This document shows, in pieces, positions 49,701 to 56,149 of a DNA stretch of 64,000 nt. Within the stretch, counting starts at the first letter, position 1, and each line of letters starts with the position of its first letter. Origin of the DNA: Nakazawaea peltata. Lineage: Eukaryota > Ascomycota > Pichiomycetes > Alaninales > Pachysolenaceae. The position numbers were made by a program, and so were the translations under genes. The stretch lies in the NCBI GenBank assembly GCA_001599355.1, contig BCGQ01000004.1:689249-753248 (forward strand), read 5' to 3'. The notes beneath the pieces were generated by a model. It saw only the letters and a program-made list of their open reading frames with translations, ran no database searches and was not told where the DNA came from.

Positions 49701-50675
49701 TTCAAAGGAGAGGAAGGTGTAGATGCTGGAGGTGTCACTAGGGAGTGGTACCAAGTACTTTCAAGACAGATGTTCAATCCGGATTATGCGTTATTCACTC
49801 CGGTGGCAGCCGATAAGACCACATTCCATCCAAACCGTACCTCGTGGGTCAATCCTGAACATTTATCTTTCTTCAAATTCATTGGAAGAATCATCGGAAA
49901 GGCCGTATTCGACGGTAATGTGTTGGATTGTCATTTCAGTAGAGCCGTTTACAAGAGTATCTTGGGTATTCCAGTGTCTTTGAAAGACATGGAGACTTTG
50001 GATTTGGATTACTATAAGTCATTGGTCTGGATGTTGGAGAATGATATTACCGATATCATTGTCGAGACGTTCTCTGTCGAAACAGATGATTATGGAGAAC
50101 ATAAGATCATCGATTTGATCCCTGATGGACGTAACATCCCTGTAGATGAGTCTAACAAACAAGACTACGTCCATCGGATAGTGGAATACAGATTACAAAC
50201 GTCGATTGCCGAGCAATTGGAGAACTTCTTACTTGGATTCCATGAAGTGATTCCAAAAGATCTCATTGCCATTTTCAGTGAACAAGAACTTGAGTTATTA
50301 GTCAGTGGATTACCTGATATCGATGTTGATGATTGGAAGAATAACACTACGTATACGAATTACTCTGCGTCATCACCTCAAATCCAATGGTTCTGGCGTG
50401 CAGTTCGTTCATTCGATGTCGAAGAAAGGGCCAAATTGTTACAATTCGCTACAGGTACAAGTAAAGTGCCATTGCATGGATTCAAGGAACTTGCCGGTGT
50501 CAACGGAGTGTCCAAGTTCAGTGTTCATAGAGATTATGGATCGACCGACAGATTGCCTTCATCACACACATGTTTCAATCAAATAGATTTACCGGAATAT
50601 GATTCATACGAGACGTTACGTGCAGCATTACTTGTTGCTATTAATGAAGGAAGAGAAGGATTTGGTCTTGTTTAA
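40761..50675 (+). CDS. TOM1: HECT-type E3 ubiquitin ligase Tom1 (HUWE1 family)
   Basis: A 3304-aa ligase, matching S. cerevisiae Tom1 (3268 aa) end to end. The N-terminal armadillo-like DUF908/DUF913 regions (about 80-800) start with LYHWIPLLNRFD and include YSVVYYKITFRQ. A Ser/Gln/Lys low-complexity run lies near 225-255. A very acidic segment (about 1945-2150) corresponds to the histone/substrate-binding acidic domain. Two ubiquitin-binding UBM-like motifs, DIDPEFFEALPDDMR (from 2373) and EIDPEFLEALPDNLR (from 2411), follow. The HECT domain (about 2960-3304) has GVDAGGVTREWYQVLSRQMF and catalytic Cys3271 in SSHTCFNQ. It ends GREGFGLV. Tom1 ubiquitinates excess histones and unassembled ribosomal proteins. 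No CTG falls at an invariant HECT leucine. Confidence 0.97.
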   Translation: MLISPREHMEKVELGKPLASLVKSLTECPLPQLLEKLALNMEWNRPRSDLYHWIPLLNRFDEILESQIAKYGLADQYVVPRCLDDADERLLVAVLDFSELLLDSCSNRVIYSSTHRLYELINCFSIPVRLSTLKVCIMILERHCQTSSSRYTAPQLVKDKFLEFASVFPPGPDGGNYNLLDLCRNGEVAEHWKMLDFQYYGAPRHVEVKKRGVLNTQSPKKQHQEQSKSKSKSKSQPQSQSQAQSQSQSLGQTQPHLSIQHFIISEQNLRKFSLQQIYDKAIGHIPPEYYFQFGLKVAVAKLFNSPAYENIILKQQLLSIKCLSTLFLSLMSSTATVTAQLFEQQQHLFSYLADLINPDNSEIVPKQVHFHAVKLFENISMRRVWGSEIIRTLGGSISHGLMYQIIRHVLKDLKDNTPFNEKAIIHFFNMIANISDTKGLAQILINAGLLQLLMEFMPLRTTRKWLCSGAVHLISLLMQQLPEGLGALDEFIEAEGFRKLRELLLYEIDFALANPDFGGGPPLYSVVYYKITFRQNNYIRTLLKFVLYLIQSDSGDRLRNLYDSPILNTFKQILTNPDILGPELVSNTLSIITSIIHSEPTAFSILSEAQVIDTVLDNFESLFNKSEELLMLLPDVIGAVCLNKTGLEKVIKSNIIGKYLDIFKNVSYTKILVKDDHSSGLGVTFDELARHYPDLKEPIVENIVRLVKEIPSIANQHFQPPKLYQSAQGCFYSSKDDQIMDDEEGESALETWETSNGSFLLDNISLFLSELVQTHQRWAILIKRLSIQDWINLIDIPNAPFAYIRSYSLSSWSSLLQFFDDEDRLYGISDMLGGLLKVLEELKEFTHYSSNNQSFFAQFAGVQGGDVAAGHYISLLNRANVLLFMLKEVYISLHNIFPIRMSQLCQHFTSDEGVVLMGEMALLFKRVCIEEVLIHSVTPHKVVQDTTFFETFDFSPSLIISGELLEMKNRKTDRTCVRFKNTAQLRIHYSGIAAWLGHIFSTITRLPVQKRYDASTNTPKYSIMLTEKFAEIFLGLLDDVHIDDHVVRSAYYLNMMNSFFSLLVISPKQQFQIITSLAIVFMQKGGFLRVRELCMPYFGVLKGFDETEMRRVDSSSYTEFSKESISLSIVEVFLDLLAKMVNDSLYMPLQAPTALYNDPIDGSNTYLYEVVMSFVVQARLYAFGILKEWLKLEEEQWPAFSVSLLESIISVNQLVYSSGGEDHIRLHQGKLYPLDWQAAKPSLQKLLYLHETLGLDQDMAEDVLRLTDGDMKHIYHPNILEIEFEDLDVEELERKLQMNAYHPPEIVAVDAQYMNYQTLDDLVSLRAEHESLFLDEWLMFMKIIPETTPKVAELLLEVFWRSPYGNKATFEASVVVRIIEFIQSFDIDESKDDVHLATLFNLFGLLLQEDAIFYKCHSSLEDILAVLSECLKPQYVNCSWFDKLMLSYERILADSQLPVVEQTSIPTSAYIPQFNDVYRIESELSDSILGLLLMVESIDSPACALALCRVLVLYANDETKAGQIARSGILQKLVSVVPSTVGTPYVFSYQSALILLIRRSFETSSLIKDIMEYELKNSFSSKSKPKNLPPILRDHSYLVLRSEDDFIESISPMLCLENALEPVNGFGVRVVESSKEGQELKEDDDVEMTDVSGVSGTGSASGIVHFLVTEIMKTSKLDYISSPEEELERERKFNADKAKDQKVKEQFKYNPLANLHCAYLAFLLQTLSELVSSYKEAKLELLTFSKKPEENSRLKPRSTALNVLIHKLVMTDKLTSSEGGEFERRCFISTLARSVIFGFISTSLSKENEEQDGKKVDPDMVLIRQFSCDVVMKVLRDASVPGTAPLVGTPAYSKIFDLIELIGMLISKLRSQFGGIVEKNIVKFDSFYMSKIMLEKGLATELANIIANLDLNYPHSAKISTSCLKLLNSLGHAKKDYQQLFKDGSADYDEEEMETDDMDKEETPDLFRNSTLGMYDIEDITDYEYDEYDDFEGYNEGEGIDIVYSDSDIESENSEGIDMIDEEDIEEVVSEEESEGSDSDSDSDIEIYHNPNLSIQIHGTIDEDEVGESDDFDDEISGSEDYSDYSEDISEDISEEDISTSDEDLLDEWAATYEAEGGDDVDSEQEEDVYETRTPPTIISHDEESDDEILSSEEGSLNIHVLADGRTERIHTARFRTHDNGDLLLINPLLSHSNPQGRAGSGSHFPFIMEAMSNYSQIYSQIFDVGGRFPNREDHQSPISQLFRIVSGRGPHQGKQNDHLRNLNLKSTQQRWRDYTMMFYLESSHRAAGRVLPRLVNQLYPRSLKIAMKEKEELEAAKKALEEKRRAEEEARREEARRNEALRAEQLDQDSDQDLDPIYVTIGDRQINIAGTDIDPEFFEALPDDMREEVFTQHIRERRATVTSEDAPTREIDPEFLEALPDNLRREILSQEAFASQYPNLESWRMEARDGVPVNDLSNDQGNEAATDLGKEQGSLGKQKLFFSPLVDRSGVASVLRLLFASSSYQQLETLHKTLEYLCYNKQTRTEVMNLLLSFLQEGTQDQKALERSFVQMSNRAKLSKQSKESVLGEFPLDTTPLAVAYRAIEAIKYLLEYDPHMRYYFLIEHENLHTQKKYNRQRKLSGPTAKSLKYPINSLLRLLGQNLVRDESSLIEVLSRALQVATRPLSTLKNDRRSDEESKIVPPFVPDQNLELIINILMADECSGRTFRQTLSAMQNLSVLPNAQKVFPVRLSEKATLLGHSLVRNLNSLVGLISTVESTEELDGSALSDFTPASSDQAKLLRVLTLLDYLFDSKGNGSGMKSREVKALTELYRRLALGPLWGALSDLLTVLQEKQYLSHISSVLLPLIELLMVVCKHSKVKELPIKEAISWEAKAPDFTNEPIESLFFTFTNKHKKILNLMVRTNPKLMSGPFSMLIRNPHVLEFDNKRNFFDRKLHLENVTKNTLTVNVRRDQVFLDSFRSLFYKPTVDFKNSKLDIKFKGEEGVDAGGVTREWYQVLSRQMFNPDYALFTPVAADKTTFHPNRTSWVNPEHLSFFKFIGRIIGKAVFDGNVLDCHFSRAVYKSILGIPVSLKDMETLDLDYYKSLVWMLENDITDIIVETFSVETDDYGEHKIIDLIPDGRNIPVDESNKQDYVHRIVEYRLQTSIAEQLENFLLGFHEVIPKDLIAIFSEQELELLVSGLPDIDVDDWKNNTTYTNYSASSPQIQWFWRAVRSFDVEERAKLLQFATGTSKVPLHGFKELAGVNGVSKFSVHRDYGSTDRLPSSHTCFNQIDLPEYDSYETLRAALLVAINEGREGFGLV

Positions 50676-50874
50676 TGTAATAAATGATATTTGAAGTAGT
50701 AAAGTAGATCGGGGAAAGTAGGAGAAGGCCGAGGGTGTATGTACGGTGGTTAGAGTTTTATTGTATGGTGAGGTCATCTAAGGTTTGGATAATAGAGCTT
50801 GGCGGGATCAAGGGCTTAGGTGGGGGGAGTGAGGTTAGTCCGTGGTGCGTGATTGTGGTGCGCGGGAGTGTTTT

Positions 50875-50987
50875 GGGTTGGGGGTCAGTTGTGTTGGGGT
50901 CAGTTGGGATTGGGGTCAGTTGGGTTGGGGGTCAGTTGGGTTGGGGGTCAGTTGGGTTGGGGGTCAGTTGGGTTGGGGTCAGTAGGG
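50875..50987. repeat. G-rich tandem repeat TCAGTTGGGTTGGGGG, about 7 copies
   Basis: TCAGT units start at 50885, 50900, 50916, 50932, 50948, 50964 and 50979, spaced 15-16 bp apart. Each carries GGG-TT-GGGG(G), so adjacent units meet the G-quadruplex pattern with loops of 2 and 6 nt on the plus strand. Confidence 0.95.
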
Positions 50988-51050
50988 CGTGCGCGGGTCT
51001 GGAGATTGTGCGCGGTAGGCAAGACAGTTAGGACACTGTACAGGGGAGGG

Positions 51051-51088
51051 TGTGCGTGTGTGCGTGTGTGCGTGTGTGCGTGTGTGCG
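51051..51088. repeat. GTGTGTGC 8-bp simple repeat, 4-5 copies
   Basis: Alternating purine-pyrimidine TG/CG DNA, with Z-DNA potential. It lies about 65 bp after the G-rich array. Confidence 0.9.
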
Positions 51089-51865
51089 TGTGCGCGGTCA
51101 ACGCGTTTTATTTCTAATTGAACTTAAGGCACGTACAACATGTAGAGCAACTTAAGTTTAGAGAGCAGAAATGCAGTTAGGGTGGTTAGAGATTAGTGGA
51201 ACAGTACAGTACAGCACAGTGCTACTGTCCTGTATAGATGCCCTCTAATGTACAGTGATTCTCGCTTCAGCAACGATGCATCATGTCACCCAATGCACTC
51301 TATTCTCCCCCTCCGTTTGCTCCCTAACTACCCCTTAAGTGTTTCCCTCGACCTCATGCCCCCTCCCCTTTTCCTCCCCCTACCCCTAATTGAAATTTAA
51401 GTAAGGGGAAAAAATTATCACCAAGCCCGAGCCCAGCCAAGCACAATCCAAGTCCAAGCCCCTAAACATAATGTAACATGTTAGTTGCAGTTTCTAATAA
51501 TAGCGCGCATCGGGCAGAAATCATCTAATGGGCTGATAGAGATGTACGTCATAGAAGTGAAGAGGAAAAGAAAGCAGAGGGAGACTAGAAAGTAGATTAG
51601 AACTAGATGTAGATTAGGAATAAAGTAGAGTAGGAGAAAGTTGTTTATAGTGTGGCAGTATGTAGCTCGAATTCTCAACACCCTCTACTGCCCTCCCCTT
51701 CTCAATGCCCTGCCCTCTGCCCTATTGCTCAAGTAATAATACCTTCTATTCATGTATGTTCATGCACATTTTCCTTCTATTTCGGGACTTTCACTGGAAT
51801 AGTTTTAGTATTTAAAGAAAATCATCTCCAAATTGCTACAAGGGTACACACCAAGCTAAACCATA

Positions 51866-52687
51866 ATGTTAAAAATCGCTATTCTTCTGGCTTTACTGCT
51901 GATGGTTTCCGCCGACTCTGAAGAGTTTGGTATTGTTTCCATCTTGAGTGGTTCCTCTATTCAATATGCCTCGGTGGCTGTCTCCGGTTCCAGTCTTATC
52001 CTTGGTTCTGGTAGTACCACGTACTTCAAGGGTGTCTTACAAGATGATGGATCTATTGAGTGTGAAAATGATGGAGATGAGGGTAAATACGTCGTTGTTA
52101 GTTCAGATGGTACTTTAGGTCTTGGATCTACTGCTCTTACTGGGTTCTCTATCACCAGTACTGGACTTCATTATGATGGTTCTTCATTGTACGTATGCCC
52201 TCTTCCATCTAATGGTTATAAGATTCTTGCATCTGCCGTTGCTACCAATGGATGTGATAGTCCATTATATCCTGCTTTAATGCTGTCGACTGACAGTGGT
52301 AGCTTCTTGACAAGTTCTGGAGGTGATGATGATGATGATGATGACACTGATACCGAGACTGATGATGATGATACCGAGACTTCTTCTGAGTCTACTTCTA
52401 CTACTACTGCTGCTGCTTCTACTACTGCTACTACTAAGAGCTCTACTTCTACTACTGCTGCTGGCTCTGCTACTGCTGCTACCGACTCTGCTACTACTTC
52501 AGCTACTACCACCTCCCACTCATCTTCCAAGACAACCAAATCTTCTTCTTCCTCCCAATCTACTGTCGACAACGTCTTAGCTGCTCTGTCAAGCTCCTCG
52601 TCGTCTTCTGAAAGTACCGGTATGGCTCTGTCTTACCTGGCTCCTTACTTATGTGGTGCCCTCTCTTTTGCTTTAGCTCTTATTTAA
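51866..52687 (+). CDS. CWP1: CWP1-like GPI cell-wall mannoprotein
   Basis: A 273-aa secreted wall protein. A signal peptide (about 1-16) is followed by ADSEEFGIVSILSGSSIQYAS, nearly the S. cerevisiae Cwp1 mature start ADSEEFGLVSIRSGSDLQYLS. The N-terminal domain (about 17-155) includes YVVVSSDGTLGLGS and GFSI. After an acidic Asp run (DDDDDDDTDTETDDDD) comes a Ser/Thr/Ala-rich stalk for O-mannosylation, then a C-terminal hydrophobic GPI-attachment signal (about 252-273). With CTG read as Ala, this tail becomes more Ala-rich, as in Cwp1. The Asp run and Cys residues (for example in ECENDG and YVCPLPSNG) are not features I recall in Cwp1. Confidence 0.82.
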   Translation: MLKIAILLALLLMVSADSEEFGIVSILSGSSIQYASVAVSGSSLILGSGSTTYFKGVLQDDGSIECENDGDEGKYVVVSSDGTLGLGSTALTGFSITSTGLHYDGSSLYVCPLPSNGYKILASAVATNGCDSPLYPALMLSTDSGSFLTSSGGDDDDDDDTDTETDDDDTETSSESTSTTTAAASTTATTKSSTSTTAAGSATAATDSATTSATTTSHSSSKTTKSSSSSQSTVDNVLAALSSSSSSSESTGMALSYLAPYLCGALSFALALI

Positions 52688-52746
52688 ATCTTAGAATAAA
52701 ATCATAACCTCTATTACCAACTATATACAAGATAAATACAAGCTTC

Positions 52747-53835
52747 TCATGATAAAACTTTGATGAAAATCTCCCATGTACCAAACATAATGATACTATT
52801 TGGGACAGTCCTCATAAGATGTGGAGTTAAACCTCCATACATACTCAGGAAACCTTCCTCCTTGACCACCAATTTGAAACATTGGATCAACCCTGTGTAT
52901 TTGGGTTTCCCACTCTCCAAAGATGGCAGTTGTCTTAATCTGGTTCTGATCACTTCATGTGGATAAGTGATCATAGATGCAATGAACTTGGCGGCTCCAG
53001 CGGCTCCGGATCTGGCTGACCATTCCAAAAACAGATCCCAATTGGTCCTTTCATGTCCTTTCAACTCATTTCTAACAGCTTTAGCATGGATCATTAACTT
53101 CATTTGTTCATACAATACCCATTGAAGAGTCGATTCCGCAGATCCAAGATATGACAGAGTAAGTCCTTTGTACAACCCTGGAATACCTTCATGTTTAACC
53201 ACCGATTTAATACAGTCCCATGAATTCTTGTATTGTTTGGAAGTGGCTTTATCCAACTGTAATCTCGTCTTAACAAGCCAAATCGGATTCGTCAGTGTAG
53301 ATGTCACAAACCCAGCATTAATAGCCAGTAATAAATGCACCAATGAATTCTCTTCTCCATTGAAAAAATGCTTGGAAATCAAATCTTTACCAGTACCATA
53401 AGTGAAGAAGTTGATGGATCTGGCAGGAATGACACCTACTAAGTTGGGTCCGAGTCCTTTGAAAAGAGCTCTTCCTCCCTCCATAGCATATACATTGTAA
53501 ATAATAGAACAAGTCTCCTTCAAATGGTTCGCCCCTTGTACTAAAATGTTCCTCGATACAACGTTAGATCTGTAGACATTTTTATAGATGGACGACTGTA
53601 ATCTGGTCTTCACAACATCCAAGGGACATGTAAAGATGGCTCCAGTCATACCTCCAATACCACCAGCTACAAAATGGACCCATGGTTTAATCTCCTGATC
53701 TTTTAAAGCAATAGATTTCTGAGTCAATTCAGCTTGCTTGAACAGAGCCGTTTTCTCATCGTTTGCCAAATCGTTTTGAGCAACGGCAATATCTTTTCTC
53801 AACAGATCCACTTTGGTTGTATCTGGACCAGTCAT
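52747..53835 (-). CDS. RIM2: Mitochondrial pyrimidine nucleotide carrier Rim2
   Basis: A 362-aa mitochondrial carrier family member, similar in length to S. cerevisiae Rim2 (377 aa). It has three repeats with signatures PLDVVKTRLQ (about 71-80), PIWLVKTRLQ (about 183-192) and PHEVIRTRLR (about 292-301). Helix 1 begins WVHFVAGGIGGMTGAIFTCP. The Trp in PIWLVKTR and the VIPARSINFFTYG segment are typical of the pyrimidine nucleotide carrier group (Rim2, SLC25A33/36). Rim2 exchanges pyrimidine nucleoside triphosphates with iron co-transport for mitochondrial DNA and RNA synthesis. An N-terminal extension of about 50 residues is polar and helical. Confidence 0.92.
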   Translation of the reverse strand: MTGPDTTKVDLLRKDIAVAQNDLANDEKTALFKQAELTQKSIALKDQEIKPWVHFVAGGIGGMTGAIFTCPLDVVKTRLQSSIYKNVYRSNVVSRNILVQGANHLKETCSIIYNVYAMEGGRALFKGLGPNLVGVIPARSINFFTYGTGKDLISKHFFNGEENSLVHLLLAINAGFVTSTLTNPIWLVKTRLQLDKATSKQYKNSWDCIKSVVKHEGIPGLYKGLTLSYLGSAESTLQWVLYEQMKLMIHAKAVRNELKGHERTNWDLFLEWSARSGAAGAAKFIASMITYPHEVIRTRLRQLPSLESGKPKYTGLIQCFKLVVKEEGFLSMYGGLTPHLMRTVPNSIIMFGTWEIFIKVLS

Positions 53836-54362
53836 GGCGTTTCGATATTGATTGGTGGCCCTTCTAATAGCGCTAAGTCTGTTCTTTGTCGATGGATTTT
53901 ACCAAATTTTTTCTCTTTAAGAGAAAAGTTAGGGAGGATTTGGAAGGAGATGAGAATTTTTCGTAGGGAGCAGGGCAGAGCCGAGGGAGAGAGCCTAGGG
54001 AGGGAGGGGGGAGCCATGAGGGGGAAGCCATGAGGGGGCAGACAGCAGGGGGCAGACAGCAGGGGGCAGACAGCAGGTGGAGAGTGGGCGATAAAGGAGA
54101 GTCGTGAGAGCAGATGGTAGAAGGTGAGAAGCTCAGTACATCGCAGCCACAGAGACTCCATCCATAGATTCCATTTACTATGGCTGAAAAGTGTAGGGAA
54201 AAGTCTAAAGAAAAATGTATATGTACAGAATAGTCTCTCAAAGACTACTCTCCTAGACTACATAGACTACTCCCAAATATCTACATATTTACATATCTAC
54301 ATATCCATAATATCTTTTGACAAATTATTCTTATATATATTGCTAATTAAAATAAGAATAGC
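53836..54362. other. RIM2 promoter and RPL21 3' flank
   Basis: This gap lies between two minus-strand genes. It holds the 14-bp G-rich array (54034-54075) and two copies of GCCATGAGGGGG (about 54013-54038), 180-240 bp upstream of the RIM2 start. The AT-rich part (54280-54360) is the RPL21 3' flank. Confidence 0.6.
54034..54075. repeat. 14-bp tandem repeat GGGGGCAGACAGCA, 3 copies
   Basis: Exact copies are at 54034, 54048 and 54062, preceded by two GCCATGAGGGGG copies. The array is in the RIM2 upstream region. Confidence 0.95.
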
Positions 54363-55186
54363 TTAGATGAAGGTTTCGTAAGCAACTGGAGCCAAGGTAG
54401 TTGGGGTACCAACGACAACACGTTCTTCTCTTGGTTGAGCTGGTTGTCTCTTCAATTGGACAACAGTACCGTTCTTCTTAGCCTCAGCCTTCTTAGCAGA
54501 GTTGCTCTTAACTCTGTCCAAGAACTCTTGTCTACACTTGGAGTGCTTGACGTGCTCAACTCTCAAGTTGACTCTCTTCTCGAGGTATCTAGAACCAACA
54601 ACCTTGTTGATGATAACACCGACAGAAGACTTGGTAACGTTGTAAACGATACCGGTCTTACCGTGGTAGTATTTGTGTGGCATACCCTTTTGGATAGAAC
54701 CGTTGGCCTTGATGTCGACAATGTCTCCAACCTTGTAGATCTTCAAGTAAGTAGATAATGGAATAGCACCATGCTTCTTGAAGTCACGTTGGAAAGCGTA
54801 ACGAGTACCAGATCTGTAACCACGACTGAAAATGATGTTAGTAAAAATTCAATAAACCGTTAAAGTGTTCAAGCATTCAAGTTATTCGAGATTATGGTAG
54901 TCCAATCTTGTAGGTCTTAATGTCACTTGTTTTCAATGATTTGACAATCTTGTAACGGCGCTGTTTGAGACTATCATTAGATTGCAATGGCCTTGCTGAT
55001 TATGTCCATCTTCCCTCATATTCTTCTTCCCTCATCTGTAAAATTTTTCAGATTATTAAATTCTTCCATTGAGATGATCATTTGATACTCTACCATGGAC
55101 TATGATCTGATCATATCTGAACCCATAACTTGACTAACTTGATCCACTGTTCTTCCTTCATCTATCACTACATACCTTTTACCCAT
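54363..55186 (-). CDS. RPL21: 60S ribosomal protein eL21 (Rpl21), two exons
   Basis: Exon 1 is 55186-55176 (11 nt, ATGGGTAAAAG) and exon 2 is 54825-54363. The spliced protein is 157 aa and starts [19 protein letters not shown], matching yeast [57 protein letters not shown] and the C-terminal [10 protein letters not shown] are diagnostic. The intron position right after the fourth-codon start is the same kind of 5'-end intron common in yeast ribosomal protein genes. No in-frame CTG is used, as expected for a highly expressed gene. An upstream CACGTGAT (55487-55494) could be a Cbf1 site. Confidence 0.97.
54826..55175 (-). other. RPL21 intron, 350 nt
   Basis: On the minus strand, the donor is GTATGT (from 55175), the branch sequence TACTAAC lies at 54843-54837 and the acceptor TTTCAG ends at 54826, 12 nt after the branch A. 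A near-perfect palindrome TATGATCTGATCATA lies at about 55111-55125. I found no convincing box C/D or H/ACA snoRNA inside. Confidence 0.93.
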
Positions 55187-56149
55187 TTTGTATTATTAGT
55201 TTGATATACTTGGTTAATAAAAGATGGAATGTATATTAAAATTCAAATATAATATGAGAAAAAAAAATTCACAGGTTGAAAATCCTCAAAGGAAAAAAAA
55301 GAGTGAAAAAAATTTTTCTTATCCTAGTTGGGAAGTATTGGTGAGTATGACACGACTTTGAGAAGCGCAGCCCTTGTTTTTGTATGAGAGATTCGTATAT
55401 TGCTGATCAGTAACACAGTCACAGATGGTGTTTTTTTGTTCCTAAAAGAGTTGCATCGTTACATCAATGCAAGACCTAGCTTTGTGCACGTGATGTAAGA
55501 CCTATAATTGTTACCCCCAATTTGATTAACATTGGATTTAATTAATCTGAATTCAGTTGAATAATATTCCATTGCATTGGATTTCTAGGTTAAGTTCATG
55601 GAGTCAATAATGATGAGATCGGCTATTATGAGTCGTTTATTTTAATTTGAAATAAGTAGTGGTCAATTAAGAGTAGACAACCTAATAGGGGTTACCGTGA
55701 GGTTGGAGGAGGGTGGATGTAGTTAGATAGTGAAGAGAAATAGGATTCAACGAATAAACAGTCATTTTCACCATTTCTAACTTCAGCAAACACATCTCCC
55801 TTAACCAAGACCCTCTTCTACATTCATTAACTCCAAACTCTTTCTATTATCTAACTATTTAATCTCAATTTCTCAAGTAAAGAATACAATATATTAAATT
55901 TATATAATTTATACTGCAAAATACGTTTCGACCTTTTACCTAGATTTTCAACTATTAAACCTCTAACAACTACATCTCAAATATAACTAAACATTAAATC
56001 ACATTAACCTACAAATATGGTGTCCCATAGTTTGTAAAAAAAGGGTAAAGCTTTAAAAAGATATTATAAATACATTAAAAACATTAAAACTTTCCAAAAA
56101 CTGTTTTTAAGTTTTGAAAATTAAGAAACTAGGTGAAAAACTAAATAAT
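55187..56149. other. RPL21 promoter and RPS9 3' flank
   Basis: A 963-bp AT-rich gap without a gene. It has A-tracts (55258-55310) close to the RPL21 start and a candidate Cbf1 site at 55487-55494. The part nearest 56149 is the RPS9 3' flank. Confidence 0.55.
55487..55494 (-). promoter_or_regulatory. Cbf1-type E-box upstream of RPL21
   Basis: CACGTGAT reads ATCACGTG on the RPL21 strand, a full match to the yeast Cbf1 core RTCACRTG, about 300 bp upstream of the start. In Candida-type yeasts, Cbf1 with Tbf1 is known to act at ribosomal protein promoters. Use here is inferred. Confidence 0.4.

Larger units (their letters stand above)
50676..51865. other. Gene-free region TOM1-CWP1 with G-rich arrays
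   Basis: A 1190-bp gap. It contains a G-quadruplex-prone 15/16-bp array (50875-50987), a GTGTGTGC array (51051-51088) and C-rich stretches (51300-51390). A GTATTTAAAG TATA-like element lies near 51808, upstream of CWP1. Short frames across the arrays are repeat-driven and are not called. Confidence 0.6.

Noticed and set aside
52216-52572. Val/Glu/Ser-rich open frame opposite CWP1
   Set aside because: Antisense of the Ser/Thr/Asp-repetitive stalk. Composition is explained by the CWP1 coding repeats.
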